This document shows positions 34,865 through 45,352 of a DNA stretch of 64,000 bases, one piece after another. This DNA is from Buxus sempervirens (taxonomy: Eukaryota > Streptophyta > Magnoliopsida > Buxales > Buxaceae): NCBI GenBank assembly GCA_947561395.2, contig OX387183.1, forward strand, positions 33,530,853-33,594,852, in the 5' to 3' direction. Numbering within the stretch: the stretch's first letter is position 1; the number at the start of each line of letters is the position of its first letter. Position numbers and translations under genes: made by a program. The notes under the pieces are model-generated. The model saw only the letters and a list, made by a program, of their open reading frames with translations. It was not told where the DNA came from and searched no databases.

Positions 34865-37800
34865 TGTGCGCGCGTGGGAAACGCGGCACGGGGTAATTCG
34901 GAGTTGCCACCGCCTGATGGGGTGCAGGTGGACACCTGGGTGCCTAATCTTGTCTATTTAGGGCTTTTTGGTCTGCGGCTTGAGATTCTAAGTTTGGTTC
35001 TCGGTTGTGGTCTGGGGAAGTCCGTAGACACCCCAGTCCACCCCGTCGGATGACGGGTCCCGTGGGTTCCTGATTTGAGTCAGCTTTCTTACTTGGTTTT
35101 CACCCGATTCCTAATCCAGCATGCCTTTTAAGTTAGGTCTTTGGCGGGACCACCTGAGTGGTGTGGGTCCCTTTAGTTGATTTTATCTTTGCTTAACCTA
35201 AGTGATCTGGGTCTGTTTGGGTGGGCCCCATTGGAAGGCCCACGGTGTCCTGGGTGGGCTTGAGTTAGCCCGTGTGCCCTTGGTGGGCCTCTGTTTAACC
35301 TAGGAGGCCCTGTGGGCTTAGGTTAAGCGAATTGGTTTCACATTAGGGTTTAGGTTTGGAGCTTTAAGTGTTTTTCCATGCAAAAGGTGGGCCGGATTGG
35401 TTTGTGGGCCCCTTAGGTGGGCCCACATGGTAGCCAAGTAAGTTTAGTTTATCTTATTTAATTTTGCCAAAGTGGGCTGGTCACTGGGCTTGGGGCCCGT
35501 GATCCAGACTTTGGGCTTGAAAGCCCAATGCTTCGAAGTTTAGGGCTTGCACCCTAACTTGGTTCGATTAGCGGGCTTTGGCGGGCCCGACAGGCCCTAG
35601 CCCATGGTCCCTGCCAAACCATGCAATTCATATGTCCATTACACATTACAAGGCACGGGTGGGCCGCATTGGGTTTGGCCCGCCCGGTTCACTTTGTTCA
35701 TTTTACTTAAGTTGTTTAATTAGCATGCTCTGGGGTTCATTGGACTGGGTGGGCCCCGTTGGAAGGCCCACTAATGTGCCAAGTTGGACCGGCTGGCCCA
35801 AGTCCCAAGTTGGGTTTCCGGGTGACCCGGAAACCCTATTGGTTCAATGGTGTTAGTAAAAATCATCCCCAAAATTCGGCAAGGCATCAAAAAGACAAAA
35901 ATACACTCTTTGTGTGTATCCGGCTACTCAGGCCGGATACACAGGGGCCATAGGTTATCCGGCCTTAGTCGCCGGATACACCTAGGCCACAGGTGATCCG
36001 GCCTGAGTTGCCGGATCACCTTGAAATGGCCATTTTTTGGGTTTCTGCCATTCGGGATGTTTCCAGTGGGTTCTTAGGAGGTTTCTGAGATTTCGTGGGC
36101 CCCTTGGTGAGCCCACGTATGTTCAGGTTAGGGAGAAGCCACCTTTGGCTTCTCCTTCTTGGACTTTGCAGCAATGCTATGGGGGGGACTTGGGGTGATG
36201 GAGCATGGTGTTTACAGAAAAGAAAACAGCAGCCTTGACAAGACAATGCAAGTATGTCAAGGCTGTCATGCATGCCTAAAAACATGTGGACATTCATAAA
36301 AAAGCAAGGATTATCCCCCCAATAAAAGACCTTTTGCAAGAGTTCAATAAGAGAACTCATGCTTATATGCATACATGCCACCATATCAAACAACCAAGGG
36401 TAAAAGGGAGCATACATTCTTGGGTTCACCAATCAGAAAATAACCGGAGAAAGGAGGCATATGCTCCAATAAAAAAAATCAACAAGTTAACATGGTATGC
36501 ATGCACAATCAAACCATAACAAAGACCATGCTGTTGGTACTCGGGGCAGCAGCAAACTTAGGGGGGAAGAACATCAACAAATAGGGGTTATGTGCGTGTT
36601 GTGGCCTTACCCAAAGTGGCAAACGAAAGGGAGGTGCGTCCAGCAACAAAAGAAAGAAAAAAACTGAGAAGAGAGATGAATAATCAAGAATGGAAATGGG
36701 GGCTTATGTCGGGATACATTGGAGTGTAAATAAGGGAGGGAACATGCTCCCTCCTTAAAGCTTCCTAACCGTGGCCTAAGCCGCCATGCATGAGCATCGA
36801 AAGAGTGCAAAAGCTGAGCTCTCCTGACTGCCAAGGAGAGCTCACGTGAACTTCCTATTGACGGTGGCTACGTGCCATGAAGAAGAAGCCAAAAGTATGC
36901 ATACAACACATGCAAACTAGCCCATGCAGAACAAGAAGATAAGAAGAAGAAAATACCACAAAGAAATCTAGATTTAATATATGAGGAACACCATATCGTA
37001 AGGAGCCTTACCTTAGGTTTTAAAACCTTTTTTGAGGTGTGTCGGCACTTCCTTTGGGCTTGGATAGCTGCTGGAACTCCTCCTTCTCTCAGCAACAGCA
37101 GCAGCTCTCCCTTGTTTCAACAAGGAAATGGAAAGGGAGGAGAAGGCCAAGGCTTGGATGGCTCTGGGGGTGAAGTGATGAAGTTATGAAGGGCAAAGGA
37201 GGCAGGGCTTTCGTGGGAAAAAGTGGGAGAGGGAAGCTCAAAGCAGTCAAGAAAAGACCAACCCCGGAAATGAGCTGCTGGTTTGCTATTTATAGAAAAC
37301 TTAATGTATCCGGCAACTCAGGCCGGATACACTAAGTCCTCCCCTTATCCGGCCCTCATGGCCGGATACACTAAGGCTCTTTTGTATCCAGTTTTCAAGT
37401 CCGGATACAAAACATAATCATTTGAAAATTAAATGCCGCCGCGAATTTGTCGAGCGATCGGCGCGAATCTCGCGCGAAAATCTCCTTGTATCCGGCCTTC
37501 AAGTCCGGTCATGAAGGGGGGCTAGTGTATCCGGTATATTTGACCGGATACAAATCGAAAAATTACGGATTTGCCCTTCGACTTGACCGATTCGACCGAT
37601 TTGACACCTTTAGATATCTACGGATCGCCCCGTACGAATTTTTGATATTTAAGATTTAGTCCCTGAGATATTTTGCTGCGTTGGCTGCCACGTGTGCAGC
37701 TGCTGCGCCATGTGTGTAGTTTCTGGCTTTGCTGCTCGGAAACTTTGACAGATCATATCTCCTTTATCCAAACTCCGATTTGAGAAAACTCAATTGCGTT

Positions 37801-38101
37801 AAACTCGTATCGGAGCCCCCTATTTAATGACATAGGGCTAAGCATTTGGCACGGGGTTCGAGGAAAAGTCAACTCTCGGCTCTTCCTTAAGTTTGACCGC
37901 CCGCAGAACCTTCATCCGGACTCCGATTCCTGCAAACCCAGTTGCGTTGGACTCGTGTCGGGATTCTCTATCCAATGGGATAAAGCAAGGTGGTCAAAAT
38001 TTATCTGATTAAAAGGTCAACTTTTCACCCCTCAGGGTTTGACTTTTTAGCCGGGTTTTGCATTTCTGGCTTTTCTGGAGCGCAAAAATGAGGTGCTTAC
38101 A
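34865..38101 (-). mobile_element. T2: complete T-type solo LTR
   Basis: On the plus strand it runs from TGTGCGCGCG at 34865 to GGTGCTTACA at 38101 (3237 bp). TACAT is duplicated at 34860-34864 and 38102-38106. Sense is minus: a TATAAATAG box (complement of 37286-37294), with GTATCCGGC/GCCGGATAC hairpins upstream at 37305-37555 and a second cluster at 35915-36017. The TGGCGACTCC-type motif lies close to the 34865 end. No coding frame is supported. Confidence 0.92.
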
Positions 38102-38206
38102 TACATGATTTTATATGAATTGCATAAACTGTTTCCATTCATGCATGTTTGCTGCTTACTGGGACTTTAAGTCTCACGCATTTTGTTTTATCGGATTTTT
38201 TTTCAG

Positions 38207-38286
38207 ATCCGCTTGGTGAGCCACATACTGGGGTAGATATTGAGGGTGAGCTTGAGCGCAGGCCCGAGGACTTTTACTACCCGTAG
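38207..38286 (+). other. Conserved peptide exon in S7 LTR
   Basis: After TTTTTTTCAG the frame, in the same phase, reads D-P-L-G-E-P-H-T-G-V-D-I and ends P-E-D-F-Y-Y-P-stop at 38286. T2 lies just upstream, within the presumed intron. Confidence 0.5.
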
Positions 38287-38669
38287 TAGGGTTCTCATGA
38301 TCTTTATGTTATTGTATTTAGTTTTTTTTTTTGAAACTATCAATGGGATGTAATTATTCTTTTGGATATATAGATTTGAGAGTTATCTTTAGATTATCAC
38401 TTGTATATGAATGTTCATGTAAGAGATAGAGATGGTGAGGTCTAGTTGCCTTTTTGTATATACAGATGTTATCATTTAAGGTTATTATACAGATAATCTT
38501 TTATCATATGCAAAATTGTAAATCCCATGCTTCTTTATCTTATGCACTTTGATAATTACATTGTAATTGCCCGCGTTAATTATGTTCATCAAGTTCTTTT
38601 GGGCCCATAAGTAGGTCTCTGGTACGGGTTGGTGCCGTGATAGGACAGACCTAGATCTGGGGCTCTACA

Positions 38670-39221
38670 TCTGTGGCCTCAAAAGGAAGGAGAGTGGATT
38701 TCTGCGGACAATGGTAACTGTTAGGGGTTGTTGGTAGGGCAGGTTATGTTTTTTCACCTAAATTTGTTTGTGGAGGCTTGAAGAGTTGGATGTTCTCATG
38801 TTAAGGGAAGGCTAAGATGTCCTCAAATATAGCAGTTCAATACTTCTTTTCTTGAGAATATATCTGCTGTTAGAGTACTCATGCTTCAACTCTGATGGTT
38901 GAATCTTGATTCTTGGATAGATTTACTCTGCCGTCACTAGCAGTGTATACCTTCCAACATTGGGCAATGAAACTTTCATCCCATCTTGCCATTGTCCAAA
39001 GCAAGAATCTAAAGATCACAAAAGGACAGAAAAAATGGTAAATGAAAATAAAGCAAAACAAAAAACGAAAAAGTTGTCCTCATAATAGGAGAACCAAAAA
39101 CTGGTTAGGGTAGGCTAGTTTGCAAGCCCAGTTTTTCCCCATCTTAACTGGATGTATGCTTTTTGTTTAAGAGTGGTCATAATGGTAACCGTGAGAAGAA
39201 ATGCTTATAGACCACGGAAGT
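38670..39221. other. Low-copy flank, no gene seen
   Basis: This is the left edge of the gene island, downstream of the receptor kinase. I see no repeat family from the rest of the window and no supported reading frame. Confidence 0.5.
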
Positions 39222-39452
39222 GGTGGCCCAATGGTCTTGTGGGTTGCTCCCATGTGGTTTCGAGGGTTGGAGGTTTTAAAATCAAATCTTCTTGCATGCA
39301 AGGGGTTCTTACAAGGTTCATTGTGCTTTCGTGGTGCTGTGGTGACGGCACCACAGTCCAATCCCTCCGTCTAAGGCAGGGATGGTTGGTAGCTATGGCT
39401 ATGATCCTTGAAACGAAGAGGACAAATCTGCGACCGGGCCATCCCTACTAGG
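39222..39452 (+). mobile_element. Probable tRNA-derived SINE
   Basis: TGGCCCAATGG at 39224-39234 fits the RNA polymerase III box A consensus TRGCNNARYGG at every position. A box-B-like GGTTTCGAGGG lies about 32 bp later. The unit ends in a GGCCATCCCTACTAGGA tail typical of plant SINE 3' regions. The length of about 230 bp fits. Box B is imperfect and I did not identify target duplications. Confidence 0.5.
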
Positions 39453-39825
39453 ACTAACCCAAATATAGTTTAAAAGAATTAAGCTGTATATGGATTCATT
39501 TTTTACATTCTAATAATTTTAGCCACAAACTTTGCAACCTTTGATGCTCTGGAAATTTTTGAATAAACTTTAAGCTTGAATCAAATGGGTTGATATCAAA
39601 TTGCAGTAATTTATGGGGCCACGCCAACTATATAAAGTAATACACAAACCAAGATGCATCTTCTTCCATGTCTCTTCCCCCCTTTTTTCCCTCCTGTCAC
39701 CATTACCATTATTTAGTAACTCTGAAATTAACAAACACAAACACATACAATCACACAAGACAAAAACAAACACAAACTAGAACATATCTTCTGGATTAAG
39801 CTATATGTCCATCCTTGAAATATGG

Positions 39826-42270
39826 CTATATGTTTTCATGGTGGACTTCTTCACCATCCTCACATTTCAGTAGAGCTTGGACCACCATATCCATTGTTGG
39901 TCTTTTGTTTCGGTCATCCTCAACACAGGAGACGCCTACCTCAATCATGCTTGCAGCTTGTTTCCGGTTGAACTTTCCTTCCAATCTTGGATCAATTACA
40001 TCCTCAATCCACAGGTCTTCACCATCTTCAATTTTCATCTTTGCCACCCTGATGAACTTCTTCAGCTCTGCTTCCTCCTCTTCTGTGTCATCTGATACCC
40101 AATTGGAAACCCGGATACCCCTAACTATCTCTAGAAGTAAAACTCCATAGCTATAAACATCAACCTTTGCAGTGATGGGAAGATTCAGAGTCCACTCAGG
40201 AGCCATGTAACCCTTTGTACCTCGGATCCGGGAGAAATTTGAAGCAGAGCCACCTCTCTGAGAGAGTTTTGAGAGTCCAAAATCTGCAATCTTTGGCTCA
40301 AAATCACTATCAAGAAGTATGTTCTCAGGCTTTACGTCGCAATGGATGACCCATTCCAGACACTCATGGTGAAGGTATGACAAACCTTTTGCTATCCCTA
40401 CTGCAATTTTGAACCTGTCTTTCCATTCCAGAGGGCTAATCTCACTGCTGCTGCTGAGATTACCGAATAGATGCTTATCCAATGATTGATTCACGACGAA
40501 TTCGTATACCAGTAGCCTGTGAATACCTTCTGAACAGAACCCCCACAATCTCACTAGGTTCATGTGGTAGATCCTCCCTATAGTGCTCATTTCAGCCCAG
40601 AACTCTGCATCTCCTTGGAAAACATTTTCCAATTTCTTCACTGCCACCACTCTTTCATCCCTCAAGACTCCCTTGTAAACAGCCCCAGAGCCTCCCCTCC
40701 CCAGCTCTTCCTTGAATTTATTGGTTGCCTTCTTCAGTTCTCCATAGCTGAACCTTCTGAACTCGCTCAAAATTGCCCTGTACCCATCCTCCATTGATCT
40801 TGGCAACCCATGTCTCCTGAAGAAACACCACCAAACTGATGTGATAAAGATAATTTCTAATGCACCCAAAGCTGAAACAAATGAATAGAGGTACAGCCAC
40901 TTCCCCCTTCCTCTGCCCATGTCATTTGAACCAGGAGAAGATATCAGAAGTTCAGATTCACTGCTGGGGCAAATGGGATCAACTCCTTTAGGAATAGAGG
41001 CTTCGGTCGCTTCCACACTTATCCGCAGTTTTATATATGCAGTGCCTGGAAAGGCTGGAGACATGTAGCCATTAAAGAGTGCACTTTTTGTGTAGCAGAT
41101 CCCTTTCCCTGTTAACCTATAGGAAAAAGCTTGGCAAGAGCAGTCGTCCAAGCACGACTTCATGCATAATTTAAACGAGATTGGTTCAGTGGAGTTGAGA
41201 TCAAACCCCCAGAAATCTGTGTGTGGAAGCTCAACAAATTTTACCTTCTGTCGGTTAGTGCAGCTGTGATTGAACCTGGGCTTGCAACCTTTGTTCCAGT
41301 TACTGGGGTCGCTCATATCATAACCAGGAGGGCATGAACACTTGGGTTCTGGGGTATAAACGCATATTCCATTTCTACCACACAGACCATGCACGTAGCA
41401 CTGCTGTCCAAGAGCTTCCCATGATATCTCCCATGATCTTGTCATCTCATTCAAACTGTAAAGCCTGAGATTACCATCATAATCCATTGTTAATCTCCTC
41501 TTAATCCCAAAACCCAAGTCTGAGGCACTAAACTCCATCTTGTCACTGGATTTGAACATACCCATTTCATCAAGTACAGCAAATCTGCTACTGTTGTAGT
41601 TTGTTCTACCATTCTCATAAATTGAAACATCAGGATTAGGCCAATATAAGCTAGAAATCTCTGGTCCATCGTATATTAATTTCAAAACGTTGTCATTATC
41701 AAAATAGAAACTAAAATAACCCGAAGAATATGTTCCTTTGGCCATGACAGAGACCAGTTTCTTGCTCTTGGTGAGGCGTTGTCCAGGCAGAAGTGTATCA
41801 GTCGGATAATCAAAGCTTTGCCAAAGAATCATACCTTGAGGGTTCTTTAGTACAAGATTTCCTGTGCTCAAAAGCTCCGCTCGATCGACGTCGGTGGCAG
41901 TGGTGTTGGTGGACCAGACAGTCGAACCATCTATGTCCTTAAGTACCATGGTGCCATCTCGCTGAAGCGAAATTCCAGAGCCTCGACTGCTGACAGGGTG
42001 ATCTCTGTTTGCCATCCAAACAACGGTTCTGTTGGCAGAATTCGTGAACCAGATGGAGAAGCAGTAGGCATTAGTTCCCACTTCATAGAACCCACAGGTG
42101 AAGGACTTGTCTGAGGAGGTTAAAACGTCTGAATAATCTTCAACGGACAGAGAAGAGCCTCTATACAAAGACTTATGTGATCTTGAAGATGCAAAGTAGT
42201 TTGATGAAATGAGAACAAAGAAAAGAAGAAAAGCAGGAAATGATGAAGATGGAGGAGATGGGTTTGTCAT
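39826..42270 (-). CDS. G-type lectin S-receptor-like Ser/Thr kinase, ZmPK1-like
   Basis: An 814-residue plasma-membrane receptor kinase, full length and intronless. Order: signal peptide (about 1-28), bulb-type lectin domain (about 40-170, ending in WQSFDYPTDTLLPGQ), S-locus glycoprotein-like region, EGF-like Cys-rich segment (about 291-316, CYVHGLCG..CSCPPGY), PAN-like domain (about 337-418), transmembrane helix (about 458-484), and kinase domain (about 518-790). Kinase motifs: GRGGSGAVYKG 524-534, Lys545 in VAVKK, Glu560 in helix C, HCDVKPEN 643-650 with Asp645, DFG 663-665, APE 690-692. Cys precedes the catalytic Asp, so it is a non-RD kinase, a class often linked to immune signalling. All catalytic residues are present, so it should be active. 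The ligand is unknown. The ATG was chosen because it directly precedes a good signal peptide. The ZmPK1-like assignment rests on overall domain pattern. Confidence 0.95.
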   Translation of the reverse strand: MTNPSPPSSSFPAFLLFFVLISSNYFASSRSHKSLYRGSSLSVEDYSDVLTSSDKSFTCGFYEVGTNAYCFSIWFTNSANRTVVWMANRDHPVSSRGSGISLQRDGTMVLKDIDGSTVWSTNTTATDVDRAELLSTGNLVLKNPQGMILWQSFDYPTDTLLPGQRLTKSKKLVSVMAKGTYSSGYFSFYFDNDNVLKLIYDGPEISSLYWPNPDVSIYENGRTNYNSSRFAVLDEMGMFKSSDKMEFSASDLGFGIKRRLTMDYDGNLRLYSLNEMTRSWEISWEALGQQCYVHGLCGRNGICVYTPEPKCSCPPGYDMSDPSNWNKGCKPRFNHSCTNRQKVKFVELPHTDFWGFDLNSTEPISFKLCMKSCLDDCSCQAFSYRLTGKGICYTKSALFNGYMSPAFPGTAYIKLRISVEATEASIPKGVDPICPSSESELLISSPGSNDMGRGRGKWLYLYSFVSALGALEIIFITSVWWCFFRRHGLPRSMEDGYRAILSEFRRFSYGELKKATNKFKEELGRGGSGAVYKGVLRDERVVAVKKLENVFQGDAEFWAEMSTIGRIYHMNLVRLWGFCSEGIHRLLVYEFVVNQSLDKHLFGNLSSSSEISPLEWKDRFKIAVGIAKGLSYLHHECLEWVIHCDVKPENILLDSDFEPKIADFGLSKLSQRGGSASNFSRIRGTKGYMAPEWTLNLPITAKVDVYSYGVLLLEIVRGIRVSNWVSDDTEEEEAELKKFIRVAKMKIEDGEDLWIEDVIDPRLEGKFNRKQAASMIEVGVSCVEDDRNKRPTMDMVVQALLKCEDGEEVHHENI

Positions 42271-42558
42271 GGTTGAACAGGATGGCCTGTACTTTGTTTA
42301 GACCTGGAAATTTATCAATTTTCAATTCCCACAGACATCACTAGTTTCTTCCATTTCGGGCAGTCCAAACAAACACTCTTAAACTTAAAATTTCCTGAAA
42401 AATTTTGCATCTTCAGCCCGTCTTGGTTTGCTGAAGTCCTTTTTTTTTTTTTAATTCCTGAAATCCCTTGGATGTTTCTTGTGGTGTAAGGCAATTTGGT
42501 CGTGTATGGCTCTCCTTTGGTCTCGTTTTCAAGTACGATGACTTATAAAATGGATTGA
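42271..42558. promoter_or_regulatory. Upstream region of the receptor kinase gene
   Basis: About 290 bp separate the kinase ATG from a small inverted-repeat element. It contains a T-run near 42441. A TTTATAAG-like sequence on the minus strand near 42543-42551 could be a distal TATA element. No other motif is convincing. Confidence 0.3.
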
Positions 42559-42684
42559 TTTTATGGATTGAGATCCTCTACGGTTGAGCCCGTCAACCGT
42601 AAATGGGCTCAACCGTACCCCGTAAATGGGCTCAACCGTACCCAATAAAAGCTTGCCAACCGTAGAGGATCTCAATCCATAAAA
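42559..42684. mobile_element. 126-bp element with 28-bp perfect terminal inverted repeats
   Basis: The arms 42559-42586 and 42657-42684 are exact reverse complements over 28 bp (starting TTTTATGGATTGAGATCC). The middle holds an exact tandem duplication of a 23-bp word (42598-42620, 42621-42643) built on GGGCTCAACCGTA. It is MITE-like, but no clear target duplication is seen, so the family is not assigned. Confidence 0.75.
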
Positions 42685-43199
42685 TTGGAACTACTTGATT
42701 AACGTTGACACCTTTACTCTTTGAATGGAAGATTTGGACTTCTTCCAGTCCCCGGCTCTCGTGCGGTCTAGGGTCTACTGCCGAGTGGTCCAAATTGGTC
42801 ATATAGATAAGTAGTTATTATACACGCAAATATATATTCATATACATATATGCAGAGTAGGTGTTCTATTCAGCAATACAAGATGCGCCTCTGTAACTTC
42901 TTGAAGTATTTCCCATACAATTGGTTCCTATTCCCCAATTTTGCTTTTAGCAACTCCTATGTTGGAACTGGAAGCAACATGTTGTCTACTTGGACACGAA
43001 TTACATATATCTAGAAAAGCTCTATTGCTATTTCTCGAGACAATCCACATCTATGTAATGAACGCGAAGGTCCCACAACAATGATGGAACACCTTGAATA
43101 ATGGACATGATTGTTGAATAGAGACTCACGAAATCTTTCATCTTTGCCTTCAATTACATTTGTAAACTTTATTATGACCATCACTAAGTAGTTGTCCAC

Positions 43200-43720
43200 A
43201 AATCCCATTATCAAAAAGTGTGTGTATATATATATATATATATATATTGGGCAGTCCGTGCGATGCACGGGCATTGCGTGTAGAGTTCAGTATGTCATGT
43301 ACTCCACTTCTCAATAGTAGACTTATTATTTAGTAAAATAATTATAAATTAATAGGTAAAAGATAATTAATTTTATATTAGAATTTAATTAATTAATAAA
43401 TTTAACTACAATATATTATAATTATAGTTATATTATAATAAATTCATTATCATATTTAAAATTTAATATCTTAATTAATTAATATATAAATTAATTATAA
43501 TTAATTATATTAAATTTTAAATTTTTAATTTAATATCTTAATTAATTTTATACAGATAATATAATGAAGTTATATTTGAAATTTAATATCTTAATTATTT
43601 AAATTTTACTAATAATTCATTATAATATCATTTTATTATAAATTTATAATTAAGACACAACTTTAACCTAATTAGAAAAAGATAATTAATTATATAAAGC
43701 AATGAAGTTATATTACGTTT
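43200..43720. repeat. AT-rich stretch beginning with (TA)n and a CGTGCGATGCACGGG motif
   Basis: A (TA)n run at about 43224-43247 is followed by GTGCGATGCACGGGCATTGC at about 43259-43278, then roughly 430 bp that is more than 80% A+T with many TTAATTAA-like words. A related GCACGGGCATTACATCTAGA lies at about 48189. It is probably a degraded transposable element; no coding frame is seen. Confidence 0.4.
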
Positions 43721-44178
43721 GATGACATATCATCTTTTCTCTATTACATTACTGCGTTTTATGAACTTTTACATTTAAAATATATGGATGAATGACCCTT
43801 CTCAAGAGGGGTCCACACCCCAAAATATATCCAGTCGGCGGTTTCACCAAACCACTGGATTTTGATGAGAGGAGAAATGCTGACAGTTAGATGACGTGAG
43901 CATATGCAGTGTGATAAGGGATAAAATCACCTTCCGCCGGGTTGTTGCGCAGATGATGCAGTCACATAACATCCAAGGGAAGCTGTTTTTTCAACTTTTC
44001 CAACGTGAAATGTCACTCACGTTTGAAACGATTTCAAGCGGTATTATTGGGTATGTTTTTTTTATAACGCAAGTGTTTAAGATAAAATATTACCAAAAAA
44101 AGAAAAAAGTGTTTAAGATAAAATTGTGTTTTTCTCTTGTGGTCAAGGGGATATGGGACAACATGGTCTTTTTATTTT

Positions 44179-44610
44179 GGGAAATTTAATTTTTAGTGAT
44201 ACTTTATCAAACTATTTAAGATTTAGTCGGTAAAGTTTTGAGTTTTAACTTTTAATATATTTTTATCAAAATAAATAATTTTTAATGTCATTTCACTGTT
44301 ATGAATAAATTCTTCCAAAAATACTCTTATACAATTTACTTTCAAGACTTGTACAAATCATTTTAGACTTGTACAAGTAATAAAATGACTTGTACAAGTC
44401 AAAAATTAACTTGTACAAGTCAATAAAATGACTTATACAAATCATTTGGATAAGTGATGTAAGGGCATTTTTGAAATAGTTGAATTGTAATAGTGAAATG
44501 ACACTAAAAATTAATTATTTTGATAAAGGTGTATTAAAAGTTAAAATTCAAAACTTTGTCGACTAAATCTTAAATAGTTTGATAAAGTACAACTAAAAAT
44601 TAAATTTCCC
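44179..44610. mobile_element. MULE-type MITE with long TIRs and 9-bp target duplication
   Basis: The ends are GGGAAATTTAATTTTTAG at 44179 and its complement ending TTTCCC at 44610. The arms are similar for about 120 bp each. TTTTATTTT is present on both sides (44170-44178, 44611-44619), a perfect though low-complexity 9-bp duplication, the size expected for Mutator-like elements. The 432-bp length and lack of coding fit a MITE. The centre carries about five copies of ACTTGTACAAGTCA-like repeats (about 44345-44455). Confidence 0.85.
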
Positions 44611-44634
44611 TTTTATTTTTTTTGGTAACAAGAC

Positions 44635-44657
44635 CGACCGACCGACCGACCGACCGA
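44635..44657. repeat. (ACCG)n microsatellite
   Basis: Five to six perfect GACC/ACCG units. No gene is seen in the surrounding 44611-45060. Confidence 0.9.
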
Positions 44658-45065
44658 GACCTTTGTGCACGGAAGCTGCGGATATGAAGCTTTAAAGGGT
44701 TTGACTTAGTTGGATCCCACACGTTCAGCTTGGCGGGGACCTTGGGACGTATGATGCACGGACATCGTGTCATTCATGCGTGTCGCTGATCCCACCAACT
44801 CTTTAAAACCATCTAAAAGCTTTGGCCGAACTCCGCCAAACGTTCCACCCATAAAAATAACTCCGCCAAACGGCCCGAGGCTGTAACATCAGTCCCAACT
44901 GACCGAGCTTTGTCACGTCAATCCAACATGCCCTTTTATTGCAATTTAAGACTGGCAATGGCCAAATATTTATTTGAATCTGGCTCTCATTCGATTTGAA
45001 AATCTCAAATTTTGATATGACACAAATTTATGGTTTGAATGTAAATATTGGATTGAAATCGTTTG

Positions 45066-45250
45066 CGCATTTAATGTGCGGTAGACTGTGCAGCATCCGT
45101 AGGATGCTGCCACGTGGAGCATCCCACAGATGCTGTGCATTCACTTTTCCCAACGCATTTCATTTGGAAAAGTGAATGCACAGCATCCGTGGGATGCTCC
45201 ACGTGGCAGCATCCCACGGATGCTGCACAGTCTGCCGCACATGAATGCGG
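45066..45250. mobile_element. Foldback element, near-perfect hairpin
   Basis: Left arm (45066 to about 45149) and right arm (about 45167-45250) are reverse complements with few mismatches, joined by a loop of about 16 bp. Each arm contains further short inverted repeats around GCAGCATCC...GGATGCTGC and GAGCATCCCA, so each arm could fold on its own. It is a non-coding MITE-like or foldback unit; no target duplication was established. Confidence 0.8.
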
Positions 45251-45352
45251 TAGATGATTTCATCTTGAAAATATTGGATCCAACCAAATTCGGATTTGAA
45301 TCTAAATATACTCATATCCGATCCGAACCGAAATCAACATATACTTTATATT

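Larger units (their letters stand above)
31856..38669 (+). mobile_element. S7: S-type solo LTR split by T2
   Basis: It runs from TGTAAAACCCCG at 31856 to GGGGCTCTACA at 38669. The flanks CCTGT and TCTGT match at 4 of 5. Without T2 it is about 3570 bp, enlarged by a 900-bp minisatellite. It has a donor-like CAA|GTAAGTAGC at 33243-33254, a CpG/inverted-repeat block at 33640-33870, and an acceptor TTTTTTTCAG at about 38197-38206 with a peptide exon. Confidence 0.85.

Noticed and set aside
39152-39451. 99-residue ORF on the plus strand
   Set aside because: It lies across the SINE-like unit and ends with its tail; no domain.
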